From Panopea generosa (lineage: Eukaryota; Mollusca; Bivalvia; Adapedonta; Hiatellidae), in assembly GCA_029582155.1 (NCBI GenBank), contig CM055900.1, forward strand, positions 47,442,236 to 47,506,235: 64,000 nt of DNA, written 5' to 3'. The notes below the pieces were generated by a model. That model ran no database searches and had not been told where the DNA came from. It was given only the letters and a program-made list of their open reading frames with translations. Below are positions 34,901 through 45,900 of the stretch, piece by piece. Every line of letters starts with the position of its first letter. Within the stretch, counting starts at the first letter, position 1. Made by a program: the position numbers and the translations under genes.

Positions 34901-37900
34901 ATCAAACTAATATTCAAACAACACGCTTCTGAAATATAAAACAATAAAAGTTTCAATTTTGGCGGACCTACTTTTACCATCTCGATTGTGAAGTGTCGAT
35001 TATGGAAAAGCGAGGATGGGTACTTCAGTAAACCAGGTTTGAGTACCTGGTGGCGGATTTGTTACCGACCGTTACAGGTGTAAGAACACCATTGATTTTT
35101 GTAAATATGTGCATGCTTGTCATTTATAGAGAGACCCAAATGTAAGCAGTGAAATTTACATTTTATTTTTTGTCAATCTCAGCACTACCAAAATATGACG
35201 AGAAACGTAGAGCTCATTTGTCATCCAAAAGATTTTTTTTATATTCAGTGTGTACGCTGTTGACAAAGTAAAAATAAACCTCTGAAATCATGTATTCATA
35301 CCCGAACTTCCGCGCATCAATTTTTATTCTAGATTCACAATTCAAACATTACAATGCTTTCAAAATGTTAAAAACGCACCCATAATGCAATTCAAATAAT
35401 AAAACTGAGCATTGAAATAAGGGAAATACATTTTTAACTAAGAAGAAACAAGGATTATTTATAACCACAATTATGCGACTACACCTTGGAAGCATTTCTT
35501 GTTTACAATGGCGATATTTTACCTATAAAGCAACCACCCTTGTTGTCCCTACTTCTGTCTGTTTTTATTGCACGTGTGCTGCTATTGTGTTTATACTGTT
35601 ATTGTGGTTCGGTCCTGAATATGCTTCTGTTGTACTGATTGTGTTTAAACTGTTATGGTGGTTCGGTCCTGAATATGCTTCTGTTGTACTGATTGTGTTT
35701 ATACTGTTACGGTGGTTCGGTCCTGAATATGCTTCTGTTGTACTGATTGTGCTTATACTGTAATGGTAGTTCGGTCCTGAATATGTTTCTGTTGTATTGA
35801 TTGTGTTTATACTGCTATGGTGGTTCGGTCCTGAATATGTTTCTGTTGTATTGATTGTGTTTATACTGCTATGGTGGTTCGATCCTGAATACTCATTGTG
35901 TTTATACTGTTATAGTGGTTCGGTCCTGAATATGTTTCTGTTGTACTGATTGTGTTTATACTGTTATGGTGGTTCGGTCCTGAATATGTTTCTGTTGTAT
36001 TGATTGTGTTTATACTGCTATGGTGGTTCGATCCTGAATACTCATTGTGTTTATACTGTTATAGTGGTTCGGTCCTGAATATGCTTCTGTTGTATTGATT
36101 CTGATTATACTGTTATGGTGGTTCAGTCCTGAATATGCTTCTGTTGTACTGATTGTGTTTATACTGTTATGGTGGTTCGGTCATGAATATGCTTCTGTTG
36201 TACTGATTGTGTTTATACTGTTATGGTGGTTCGGTCCTGAATATGCATCTGTTGTATTGATTGTGTTTATACTGTTATGGTGGTTCTGTTCTGAATATGC
36301 ATCTGTTGTATTGATTGTGTATAAACTGTTATGGTGGTTCGGTCCTGAATATTTCTGTTGTACTGATTGTGTTAATACTGTTACGGTGGTTCGGTCCTGA
36401 ATATGCTTCTGTTGTACTGATTGTGTTTAAACTGTTATGGTGGTTCGGTCCTGAATATTTCTGTTGTACTGACTGTGTTTATACTGTTATGGTGGTTCGG
36501 TCCTGAATATGCTTCTGCTGTACGGATTGTGTTTATACTGTTATGGTGGTTCGGTCCTGAATATGCTTCTGCTGTATTGATTGTGTTTAAACTGTTATTG
36601 TGGTTCGGTCCAGAATATGCTTCTGTTGTACTGATTGCGTTATACTGTTATGGTTGTTCGGTCCTGAATATGCTTCTGTTGTACGGATTGTGTTTATACT
36701 GTTATGGTGGTTCGGTCCTGAATATGCTTCTGTTGTACTGATTGTGTTTATACTGTTATGGTGGTTCGGTCCTGAATATGCTTCTGCTGTATTGATTGTG
36801 TTTAAACTGTTATTGTGGTTCGGTCCAGAATATGCTTCTGTTGTACTGATTGCGTTATACTGTTATGGTTGTTCGGTCCTGAATATGCTTCTGTTGTACG
36901 GATTGTGTTTATACTGTTATGGTGGTTCGGTCCTGAATATTCTTCTGTTGTATTGATTGTGTTTATACTGCTATGGTGGTTGGGTCCTGAATATGCTTCT
37001 GTTGTACTGATTGAGTTTATACTGTTATGGTGGTTCGGTCCTGAATATGCTTCAGTTGTACTGATTGTGTTTATACTGCAATGGTGGTTCGGTCCTGCAT
37101 ATGCTTCTGTTGTACTGATTGTGTTTATGATGCTATTGTGGTTCGGTCCTGAATATGCTTCTGTTGTACTGATTGTGTTTAAACTGTTATGGTGGTTCGG
37201 TCCTGAATATGCTTCTGTTGTATTGATTGAGTTTATACTGTTATGGTGGTTCGGTCCTGAATATGCTTCAGTTGTACTGATTGCGTTATACTGTTATGGT
37301 GGTTGGGTCCTGAATATGCTTCAGTTGTACTGATTGAGTTTATACTGTTATGGTGGTTCGGTCCTGAATATGCTTCTGTTGTACTGATTGAGTTTATACT
37401 GTTATGGTGGTTCGGTCCTGAATATGCTTCAGTTGTACTGATTGCGTTATACTGTTATGGTTGTTCGGTCCTGAATATGCTTCTGTTGTACGGATTGTGT
37501 TTATACTGTTATGGTGGTTCGGTCCTGAATATTCTTCTGTTGTATTGATTGCGTTATACTGTTATGGTGGTTCGGTCCTGAATATGCTTCTGTTGTACTG
37601 ATTGCGTTATACTGTTATGGTGGTTCGGTCCTGAATATGCTTCTGTTGTACTGATTGCGTTTATACTGTTATGGTTGTTCGGTCCTGAATATGCTTCTGT
37701 TGTACTGATTGTGTTTAAACTGTTATGGTGGTTCGGTCCTGAATATGCTTCTGTTGTACTGATTGTGTTTATACTGTTATGGTTGTTCGGTCCTGAATAT
37801 GCTTCTGTTGTACTGATTGTGTTTATACTGTTATGGTGGTTCGGTCCTGAATATGCTTCTGTTTCACTGATTGTGTTTATACTGTTATGGTGGTTCGGTC

Positions 37901-40900
37901 CTGAATATGCTTCTGCTGTACGGATTGTGTTTATACTGTTATGGTGGTTCGGTCCTGAATATGCTTCTGTTGTACTGATTGCGTTATACTGTTATGGTGG
38001 TTCGGTCCTGAATATGCTTCTGTTGTACTGATTGTGTTTATACTGTTATGGTGGTTCGGTCCTGAATATGCTTCTGTTTCACTGATTGTGTTTATACTGT
38101 TATGGTGGTTCGGTCCTGAATATGCTTCTGTTGTACTGATTGAGTTTATACTGTTATGGTGGTTCGGTCCTGAATATGCTTCTGTTGTACTGATTGCGTT
38201 ATACTGTTATGGTTGTTCGGTCCTGAATATGCTTCTGTTGTACGGATTGTGTTTATACTGTTATGGTGGTTCGGTCCTGAATATTCTTCTGTTGTATTGA
38301 TTGCGTTATACTGTTATGGTGGTTCGGTCCTGAATATGCTTCTGTTGTACTGATTGCGTTATACTGTTATGGTGGTTCGGTCCTGAATATGCTTCTGTTG
38401 TACTGATTGTGTTTAAACTGTTATGGTGGTTCGGTCCTGAATATGCTTCTGTTGTACTGATTGTGTTTATACTGTTATGGTTGTTCGGTCCTGAATATGC
38501 TTCTGTTGTACTGATTGTGTTTATACTGTTATGGTGGTTCGGTCCTGAATATGCTTCTGTTTCACTGATTGTGTTTATACTGTTATGGTGGTTCGGTCCT
38601 GAATATGCTTCTGCTGTACGGATTGTGTTTATACTGTTATGGTGGTTCGGTCCTGAATATGCTTCTGTTGTACTGATTGCGTTATACTGTTATGGTGGTT
38701 CGGTCCTGAATATGCTTCTGTTGTACTGATTGTGTTTAAACTGTTATGGTGGTTCGGTCCTGAATATGCTTCTGTTTCACTGATTGTGTTTATACTGTTA
38801 TGGTGGTTCGGTCCTGAATATGCTTCTGCTGTACGGATTGTGTTTATACTGTTATGGTGGTTCGGTCCTGAATATGCTTCTGCTGTATTGATTGTGTTTA
38901 AACTGTTATTGTGGTTCGGTCCAGAATATGCTTCTGTTGTACTGATTGCGTTATACTGTTATGGTTGTTCGGTCCTGAATATGCTTCTGTTGTACGGATT
39001 GTGTTTATACTGTTATGGTGGTTCGGTCCTGAATATTCTTCTGTTGTATTGATTGTGTTTATACTGCTATGGTGGTTGGGTCCTGAATATGCTTCTGTTG
39101 TACTGATTGAGTTTATACTGTTATGGTGGTTCGGTCCTGAATATGCTTCTGTTGTATTGATTGTGTTTATACTGTTATGTTGGTTCGGTCCTGAATATGC
39201 TTCTGTTGTACTGATTGTGTTTAAACTGTTATGGTGGTTCGGTCCTGAATATGCTTCTGTTGTACTGATTGTGTTTATACTGCAATGGTGGTTCGGTCCT
39301 GAATATGCTTCTGTTGTACTGATTGTGTTTATACTGTTATGGTTGTTCGGTCCTGAACATGCTTCTGTTGTACTGATTGTGTTTAAACTGTTATTGTGGT
39401 TCGGTCCAGAATATGCTTCTGTTGTACTGATTGCGTTATACTGTTATGGTTGTTCGGTCCTGAATATGCTTCTGTTGTACGGATTGTGTTTATACTGTTA
39501 TGGTGGTTCGGTCCTGAATATTCTTCTGTTGTACTGATTGAGTTTATACTGTTATGGTGGTTCGGTCCTGAATATGCTTCTGTTGTACTGATTGTGTTTA
39601 AACTGTTATGGTGGTTCGGTCCTGAATATGCTTCTGTTGTACTGATTGTGTTTATACTGCAATGGTGGTTCGGTCCTGAATATGCTTCTGTTGTACTGAT
39701 TGTGTTTATACTGTTATGGTTGTTCGGTCCTGAACATGCTTCTGTTGTACTGATTGTGTTTAAACTGTTATTGTGGTTCGGTCCAGAATATGCTTCTGTT
39801 GTACTGATTGCGTTATACTGTTATGGTTGTTCGGTCCTGAATATGCTTCTGTTGTACGGATTGTGTTTATACTGTTATGGTGGTTCGGTCCTGAATATTC
39901 TTCTGTTGTACTGATTGTGTTTATACTGTTATGGTGGTTCGGTCCTGAATATGCTTCTGTTGTACTGATTGTGTTTATACTGTTATGGTGGTTCAGTCCT
40001 GAATATGCTTCTGTTGTACTGATTGTGTTTATACTGTTATGGTGGTTCGGTCCTGAATATGCTTCTGTTGTACTGATTGTGTTTATACTGTTATGGTAGT
40101 TCGGTCCTGAATATGCTTCTGTTGTACTGATTGTGTTTATACTGTTATGGTGGTTCAGTCCTGAATATGCTTCTGTTGTACTGATTGTGTTTATACTGTT
40201 ATGGTGGTTCGGTCCTGAATATGCTTCTGTTGTATTGATTGCTTTTATACTGTTACGGTGGTTCGTCCTGAATATGCTTCTGTTGTACTGATTGTGTTAA
40301 TACTGTTATGGTGGTTCGGTCCTGAATATGCTTCTGTTGTACTGATTGTGTTTAAACTGTTATGGTGGTTCGGTCCTGAATATGCTTCTGTTGTACTGAT
40401 TGTGTTTATACTGTTATGGTGGTTCGGTCCTGAATATGCTTCTGTTGTACTGATTGTGTTTAAACTGTTATGGTGGTTCGGTCCTGAATATGCTTCTGTT
40501 GTACTGATTGTGTTTATACTGTTATGGTGGTTCGGTCCTGAATATGCTTCTGTTGTACTGATTGTGTTTATACTGCAATGGTGGTTCGGTCCTGAATATG
40601 CTTCTGTTGTACTGATTGTGTTTATACTGTTATGGTGGTTCGGTCCTGAATATGCTTCTGTTGTACTGATATTAACTTTAAACAAATCATGTTAATCGCA
40701 CATTTGTATTTTGTTTGAAGTCTTTGGGAAGGTACATGAAAGTGTTTATTCTTTAATGGGTTGAAAGCCATTTTCAGCACATTACATGTCATGCATGTAC
40801 ATGTATATTACATATTCAGTTTTATTTTGGTAGAAATACATCACACGGCATCTGAGTAGAGCCATCATGTTATTGCAAATAACTTTCTCACATGAATATT

Positions 40901-42351
40901 TTGGACCAAATTGGAATCGAACCTTCGACCTCAGCGGTGAGCGAGACGGCACATTTGACCACTCGGCCACATAGGACAATGAAGCAATTTACGGAGTTAT
41001 GTAAGGATTGCAGACTTCATGGCCATTTTAAGAGGCACTGTTTTAGAGAAACTGCTGAACACTATTTAAACATAACAAAGATAAAACGAAAGCTGAAACT
41101 TCATAGTATAAGTGTACAAATTATTGATAACAAAATATCGGGTCGGAATGCCGTGAACATATGTATGCCAAAGTATTAATTTGTTATCATGATAACTAGA
41201 ATCCGATGTCCACAGCAGTTGCAACCCTTTCTTCTGTGACACATAATAAAAGAGGAATTAAAATAAAACGAATTTATCAAAAATAAATATCTATCTGAAC
41301 ATACGCGTATGACCCGCATAAGTGCGTAAATGCATTCCACATCCTTCCACCGCATGTTGACCAATAGTTCCGTATATGCCGTTTTCCATTCCACGTCATA
41401 TATCTCGTTGAACTTGTCTGCCAATTCTAGGCGTCTTTTGGTATCAATTCGATCCTTGTCAGTCGGTAATGGATATCTCGGCATATCTCCGTGCGACATT
41501 TTATTAACTCTGAAATGGTAAGCAAAACAACTAATTTGTTAATGATTTTTATATACCACTAATGTTGTATAGCCAGTTGTAAAATCGGGACGCGCTTCGC
41601 ACCGGTGGTTTATTTATTCTTTTATTTCTATTGGTTTGATTAGATTTTAGTAAACTAGCTTTCAAGTTTTATTTGAAATTGTTCGAAGTTTTAAACAAAC
41701 AACTCACTAATTTTAGCGATTTTCCATGATACGTATCTCATAATGACAATATTTCCTTTATCATCTGTCAAATGTGAAAAAAAAAATTTTTTTTACCCAA
41801 AATAATTTCTCTCAGGAAATAAAAACGGAAATAATAAAGATATATTAGCGTAAGTAAAAATAAAATACGTCCGAAAATGGCAGTTGGTACTACGGCAGAT
41901 GCCAGTTACTGGTATATGGCAACACAGAGCTAAAATGGACTAGGAGGAGGAGTTCGTGTTTTCAATTTATAAAATACATAATTTCTTTGTGTAATATCCA
42001 GAAAATATTGAAAAGGTATATAATAGAAGACGTAGTCTTCTCCAGCTTGGTCATTTGACAATAAAAGAAGAAAAAGAAGAAAGTAATACATTAAAGTAAA
42101 AAATGTTTGCAGGAATATCCCGTTAAAGGTGATCTTGACCGGTATCCAAGCAAACTGAAGAGAGAGAAAAAAAAAATCATCTTAATGAAAACAATATGAA
42201 TTGATGCTATATAAAAGTATTTACCTATCGGTGACTACACGTAATTTTTGGTCCTGGTATTTGATAATTTCCCGCATATTGTCCACTTCCTCACGGCGCA
42301 TTGTCACCATCTCCCACGCGGGAGGCTGGTTGTATAGTTTGTCCAGTATAC
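31662..42351 (-). CDS. SPATA18-like: MIEAP/SPATA18-like gene, 3' five exons
   Basis: Five exons with consistent GT-AG sites and phases encode the last 277 residues plus a TAA stop. The protein resembles the C-terminal domain of mitochondria-eating protein (MIEAP, SPATA18), which in vertebrates acts at mitochondria in quality control of damaged organelles. Evidence: a short coiled-coil-like segment (exon a), then KFNEIYDVEWKTAYTELL, then CDLCINLADDQMDKLL, ASVPSVIQ, EKCVELVWLMTTLDPPM and finally VWPSVFIHNTGQLVYKG near the C-terminus. The order and the C-V-L-WLM---DPP and VWP----H--G-L--KG patterns are those of the MIEAP domain. Vertebrate SPATA18 is about 540 residues, so about half is missing; the 5' exons must lie above 42351 and none is seen up to 64000. 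MIEAP-domain proteins are, as I recall, multiplied in bivalves, so orthology to SPATA18 is not claimed. Confidence 0.85.
32435..32545 (-). CDS. MIEAP-like exon d
   Basis: 37 codons, phase 0 to phase 0, acceptor tttccag and donor gtttgg. It encodes MYNKSSGVYSEGMKVAEKYA and ends RAEASVPSVIQ. The ATG at its start is an internal Met, because the preceding base triplets are a good acceptor in the right phase. Confidence 0.85.
33040..33146. repeat. Isolated 47-bp-family minisatellite copy with flanking duplication
   Basis: In the intron between MIEAP-like exons c and d, a stretch with CATTGTATACTGAACACTG, GGTTAACTCGACATAATTGT and AGCATAAACCATTG is clearly the monomer of the 23.2-25.3 kb array, about 7.7 kb away. 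It is bracketed by GTTAGTATACTATATTTAAG and GTTAGTATAATATATTTAAG, near-identical 20-mers 84 bases apart. Confidence 0.85.
33400..34240. repeat. 89-bp tandem repeat (about 9 units)
   Basis: CATTAGATCTAAATATAACT recurs at 33491, 33580, 33669, 33758 and 33847, a steady 89-base period, then decays toward 34240. Between occurrences come GATTTGAATATTCATCAATG and TTTGGCTCTGTAG. It lies in the intron between MIEAP-like exons c and d. Confidence 0.93.
34398..34511 (-). CDS. MIEAP-like exon c
   Basis: 38 codons, phase 0 to phase 0, acceptor cattccag and donor gtcaga. It encodes NACDLCINLADDQMDKLLAG and later GNGGKFKQ. The C---A--Q---L helix follows exon b as in MIEAP proteins. Confidence 0.85.
34512..35570. 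other. MIEAP-like intron, non-repeat part
   Basis: AT-rich intron between exon c and the 54-bp array. I see no exon, SINE or tandem repeat. Confidence 0.7.
35571..40672. repeat. 54-bp minisatellite array (about 94 units, 5.1 kb)
   Basis: Unit core TTCGGTCCTGAATATGCTTC then TGTTGTACTGATTGTGTTTA and TACTGTTATGGTGG, total 54 bases. Identity between neighbouring units is very high from 36500 to 40670 and lower at 35571-36480. Because 54 is 18 codons, frames stay open for many units on both strands, and 53-base variants (GCGTTATAC in place of GTGTTTATAC) close them. It lies inside the intron between MIEAP-like exons b and c. Higher-order blocks are present (see findings). Confidence 0.97.
40757..40975 (-). 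repeat. SINE family B copy
   Basis: On the minus strand: a tRNA head with GTGGCCGAGTGGTCAAATG and GAAGGTTCGATTCC, then a body with AGTTATTTGCAATAAC, CTACTCAGATGCC and ACTGAATATG, ending in an AAATGGCTTTCAACCC tail. It abuts the right end of the 54-bp array by about 85 bases. Confidence 0.78.
41305..41509 (-). CDS. MIEAP-like exon b: start of MIEAP domain
   Basis: 205 bases, phase 2 to phase 0, acceptor ccatttcag and donor gtatgt. It encodes VNKMSHGDMPRYPLPTDKDR, then RRLELADKFNEIYDVEWKTA and a segment ending ALMRVIR. FNEIYD-EW is a recognisable MIEAP-domain element. An internal ATG could mimic a start, but the phase match to exon a argues that translation comes through. Confidence 0.88.
41510..42224. 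other. MIEAP-like intron between exons a and b
   Basis: 0.7-kb AT-rich intron with a GAAGAAAAAGAAGAAAG purine run near 42065-42082. Nothing else is recognisable. Confidence 0.75.
42225..42351 (-). CDS. MIEAP-like exon a (first visible): coiled coil
   Basis: 127 bases, phase 1 to phase 2, acceptor atcactacag and donor gtaaatac. It encodes ILDKLYNQPPAWEMVTMRRE followed by EVDNMREIIKYQDQKLRVV, a charged heptad-like helix. AG at its end joins A of exon b to give Arg. Confidence 0.85.
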
Positions 42352-42966
42352 CTGTAGTGATCGATGTTATCAGCTTAAACATATTTTTATTTCATAAAAT
42401 TTGCAACAAAATACACAATGAAAAGGGACTGGAAATAACGCAAAGCAAAGTCATAGAAAAATGAGGTTATTTTGAGACGTTCCGTCATAGTATATTACAA
42501 CGACTAACTTGTTAATATGCCCAATTTTCTCTTCTTATTTAAGTGACATGAAAAATAAATGATAAATGTACCGAATTGCTGAGTATTGTGATAAAATTAG
42601 TCGTACATTCCTCCACGCTTATTATTGAAAATGATATAATATTATAACGAAGTTATTAATTGTCGATCGGCACATAATCAATAATTTATGTATTAATCAA
42701 GTGTAAACGAATAGCAAAATATTGATTGCATAAGTTAGGTTAAATATAAAAAAAATAATGCAATTAAAATTTCAACGAGATAGTTCTGCCTGGCCACTAC
42801 AGTTTCATTGCAACACCCGACTGTCAGTTCAGGTACTAATGTATACAAATCACAACAGATACGCATACCCTACATTGGCTTATTAACTACTAGTTAATGA
42901 TCAAGACACGTGCATAGTGACAATGTAAATTTTGCTTACTGGGGATTAAAGTCCAAAGTAACGGTG
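42352..42966. other. Sequence between MIEAP-like exon a and the satellite
   Basis: AT-rich, no exon recognisable on the minus strand. It is presumably intron, because exon a begins with a phase-1 acceptor and needs an upstream exon. Confidence 0.6.
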
Positions 42967-45900
42967 CGTATCTAATTCTATCCATTATCACACAACTATG
43001 GGCCATCAATACAGGTTGACTGACGTCTATTACTACCCATTATCACACAACTATGGGCCAAAAATACAAGTTGACTGACGTCTATTACTACCCATTATCA
43101 CACAACTATGGGCCAAAAATACAAGTTGACTGAAGTCTAATACTGCCCATTATTATACAACTACGGACCAATAATACAGGTTGACTGAAGTCTAATACTA
43201 CCCATTATGACACAACTATGGGCCAACAATACAGGTTGACTGACGTCTATTACTACCCATTATCACACAACTATGGGCCAAAAATACAAGTTGACCGAAG
43301 TCTAATACTGCCCATTATTATACAACTATGGACCAATAATACAGGTTGACTGAAGTCTAATACTACCCACTATTACACAACTATGGGCCAACAATACAGG
43401 TAGACTGACGTCTATTACTACCCATTATCACACAACTATGGGCCAAAAATACAAGTTGACTGAAGTCTAATACTACCCATTATTATACAACTATGGACCA
43501 ATGATCAAGTTGACTGAAGTCTATTACTACCCATTATTACACAACTATGGGCCAACAATACAGGTTGACTGAAGTCTAATACTGCCCATTATTACACAAC
43601 TATGGACCAATAATACAGGTTGACTGAAGTCTATTACTACCCATTATTACACAACTATGGGCCAACAATACAGGTTGACTGAAGTCTAATACTGCCCATT
43701 ATTACACAACTATGGACCAATAATACAGGTTGACTGAAGTCTAATACTACCCATTATTACACAACTATGGACCAATAATACAGGTTGACTGAAGTCTAAT
43801 ACTACCCATTATTACACAACTATGGACAAATAATACAGGTTGACTGAAGTCTAATACTACCCGTTATTACACAACTATGGACCAATAATACAGGTTGACT
43901 GAAGTCTAATACTACCCATTATTACACAACTATGGACAAATAATACAGATTGACTGAAGTCTAATATTACCCATTATTACACAACTATGGACCAATAATA
44001 CAGGTTGACTGAAGTCTAATACTACCCATTATTACACAACTATGGACCGATAATACAGGTTGACTGAAGTCTAATACTACCCACTATTACACAACTATGG
44101 GCCAACAATACAGGTTGACTGACGTCTTTTACTGCCCATTATCACACAACTATGGGCCAAAAATACAAGTTGACTGAAGTCTAATACTGCCCATTATCAC
44201 ACAACTATGGACCAATAATACAGGTTGACTGAAGTCTAATACTGCCCATTATTACACAACTATGGACCAGTAATACAGGTTGATTGAAGTCTATTACTAC
44301 CCATTATCACACAACTATGGACCAATAATACAGGTTGACTGAAGTCTAATACTGCCCATTATTACACAACTATGGACCAATAATACAGGTTGACTGAAGT
44401 CTAATACTACCCATTATTACACAACTATGGACAAATAATACAGGTTGACTGAAGTCTAATACTACCCATTATTACACAACTATGGACCAATAATACAGGT
44501 TGACTGAAGTCTAATACTACCCACTATTACACAACTATGGGCCAACAATACAGGTTGACTGACGTCTTTTACTGCCCATTATCACACAACTATGGGCCAA
44601 AAATACAAGTTGACTGAAGTCTAATACTGCCCATTATTACACAACTATGGACCAATAATACAGGTTGACTGAAGTCTAATACTGCCCATTATTACACAAC
44701 TATGGACCAGTAATACAGGTTGATTGAAGTCTATTACTACCCATTATCACACAACTATGGACCAATAATACAGGTTGACTGAAGTCTAATACTGCCCATT
44801 ATTACACAACTATGGACCAATAATACAGGTTGACTGAAGTCTAATACTACCCATTATTACACAACTATGGACAAATAATACAGGTTGACTGAAGTCTAAT
44901 ACTACCCATTATTACACAACTATGGACCAATAATACAGGTTGACTGAAGTCTAATACTACCCACTATTACACAACTATGGGCCAACAATACAGGTTGACT
45001 GACGTCTTTTACTGCCCATTATCACACAACTATGGGCCAAAAATACAAGTTGACTGAAGTCTAATACTGCCCATTATTACACAACTATGGACCAATAATA
45101 CAGGTTGACTGAAGTCTAATACTACCCATTATTACACAACTATGGACAAATAATACAGGTTGACTGAAGTCTAATACTACCCATTATTACACAACTATGG
45201 ACCAATAATACAGGTTGACTGAAGTCTAATACTACCCATTATTACACAACTATGGACCAATAATACAGGTTGACTGAAGTCTAATACTACCCATTATGAC
45301 ACAACTATGGGCCAACAATACAGGTTGACTGACGTCTTTTACTACCCATTATCACACAACTATGGGCCAAAAATACAAGTTGACTGAAGTCTAATACTGC
45401 CCATTATTATACAACTATGGACCAATAATACAGGTTGACTGAAGTCTAATACTACCCACTATTACACAACTATGGGCCAACAATACAGGTAGACTGACGT
45501 CTATTACTACCCATTATCACACAACTATGGGCCAAAAATACAAGTTGACTGAAGTCTAATACTACCCATTATTATACAACTATGGACCAATAATCAAGTT
45601 GACTGAAGTCTATTACTACCCATTATTACACAACTATGGGCCAACAATACAGGTTGACTGAAGTCTAATACTGCCCATTATTACACAACTATGGACCAAT
45701 AATACAGGTTGACTGAAGTCTATTACTACCCATTATTACACAACTATGGGCCAACAATACAGGTTGACTGAAGTCTAATACTGCCCATTATTACACAACT
45801 ATGGACCAATAATACAGTTTGACTGAAGTCTAATACTACCCATTATTACCCAACTATGGACCAATAATTCAGGTTGACTGAAGTCTAATACTACCCATTA

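Noticed and set aside
35473-40695. Hydrophobic repeat protein genes of up to 208 residues
   Set aside because: They are periodic frames of the 54-bp minisatellite, antisense to the MIEAP-like intron and broken wherever a 53-bp unit occurs.
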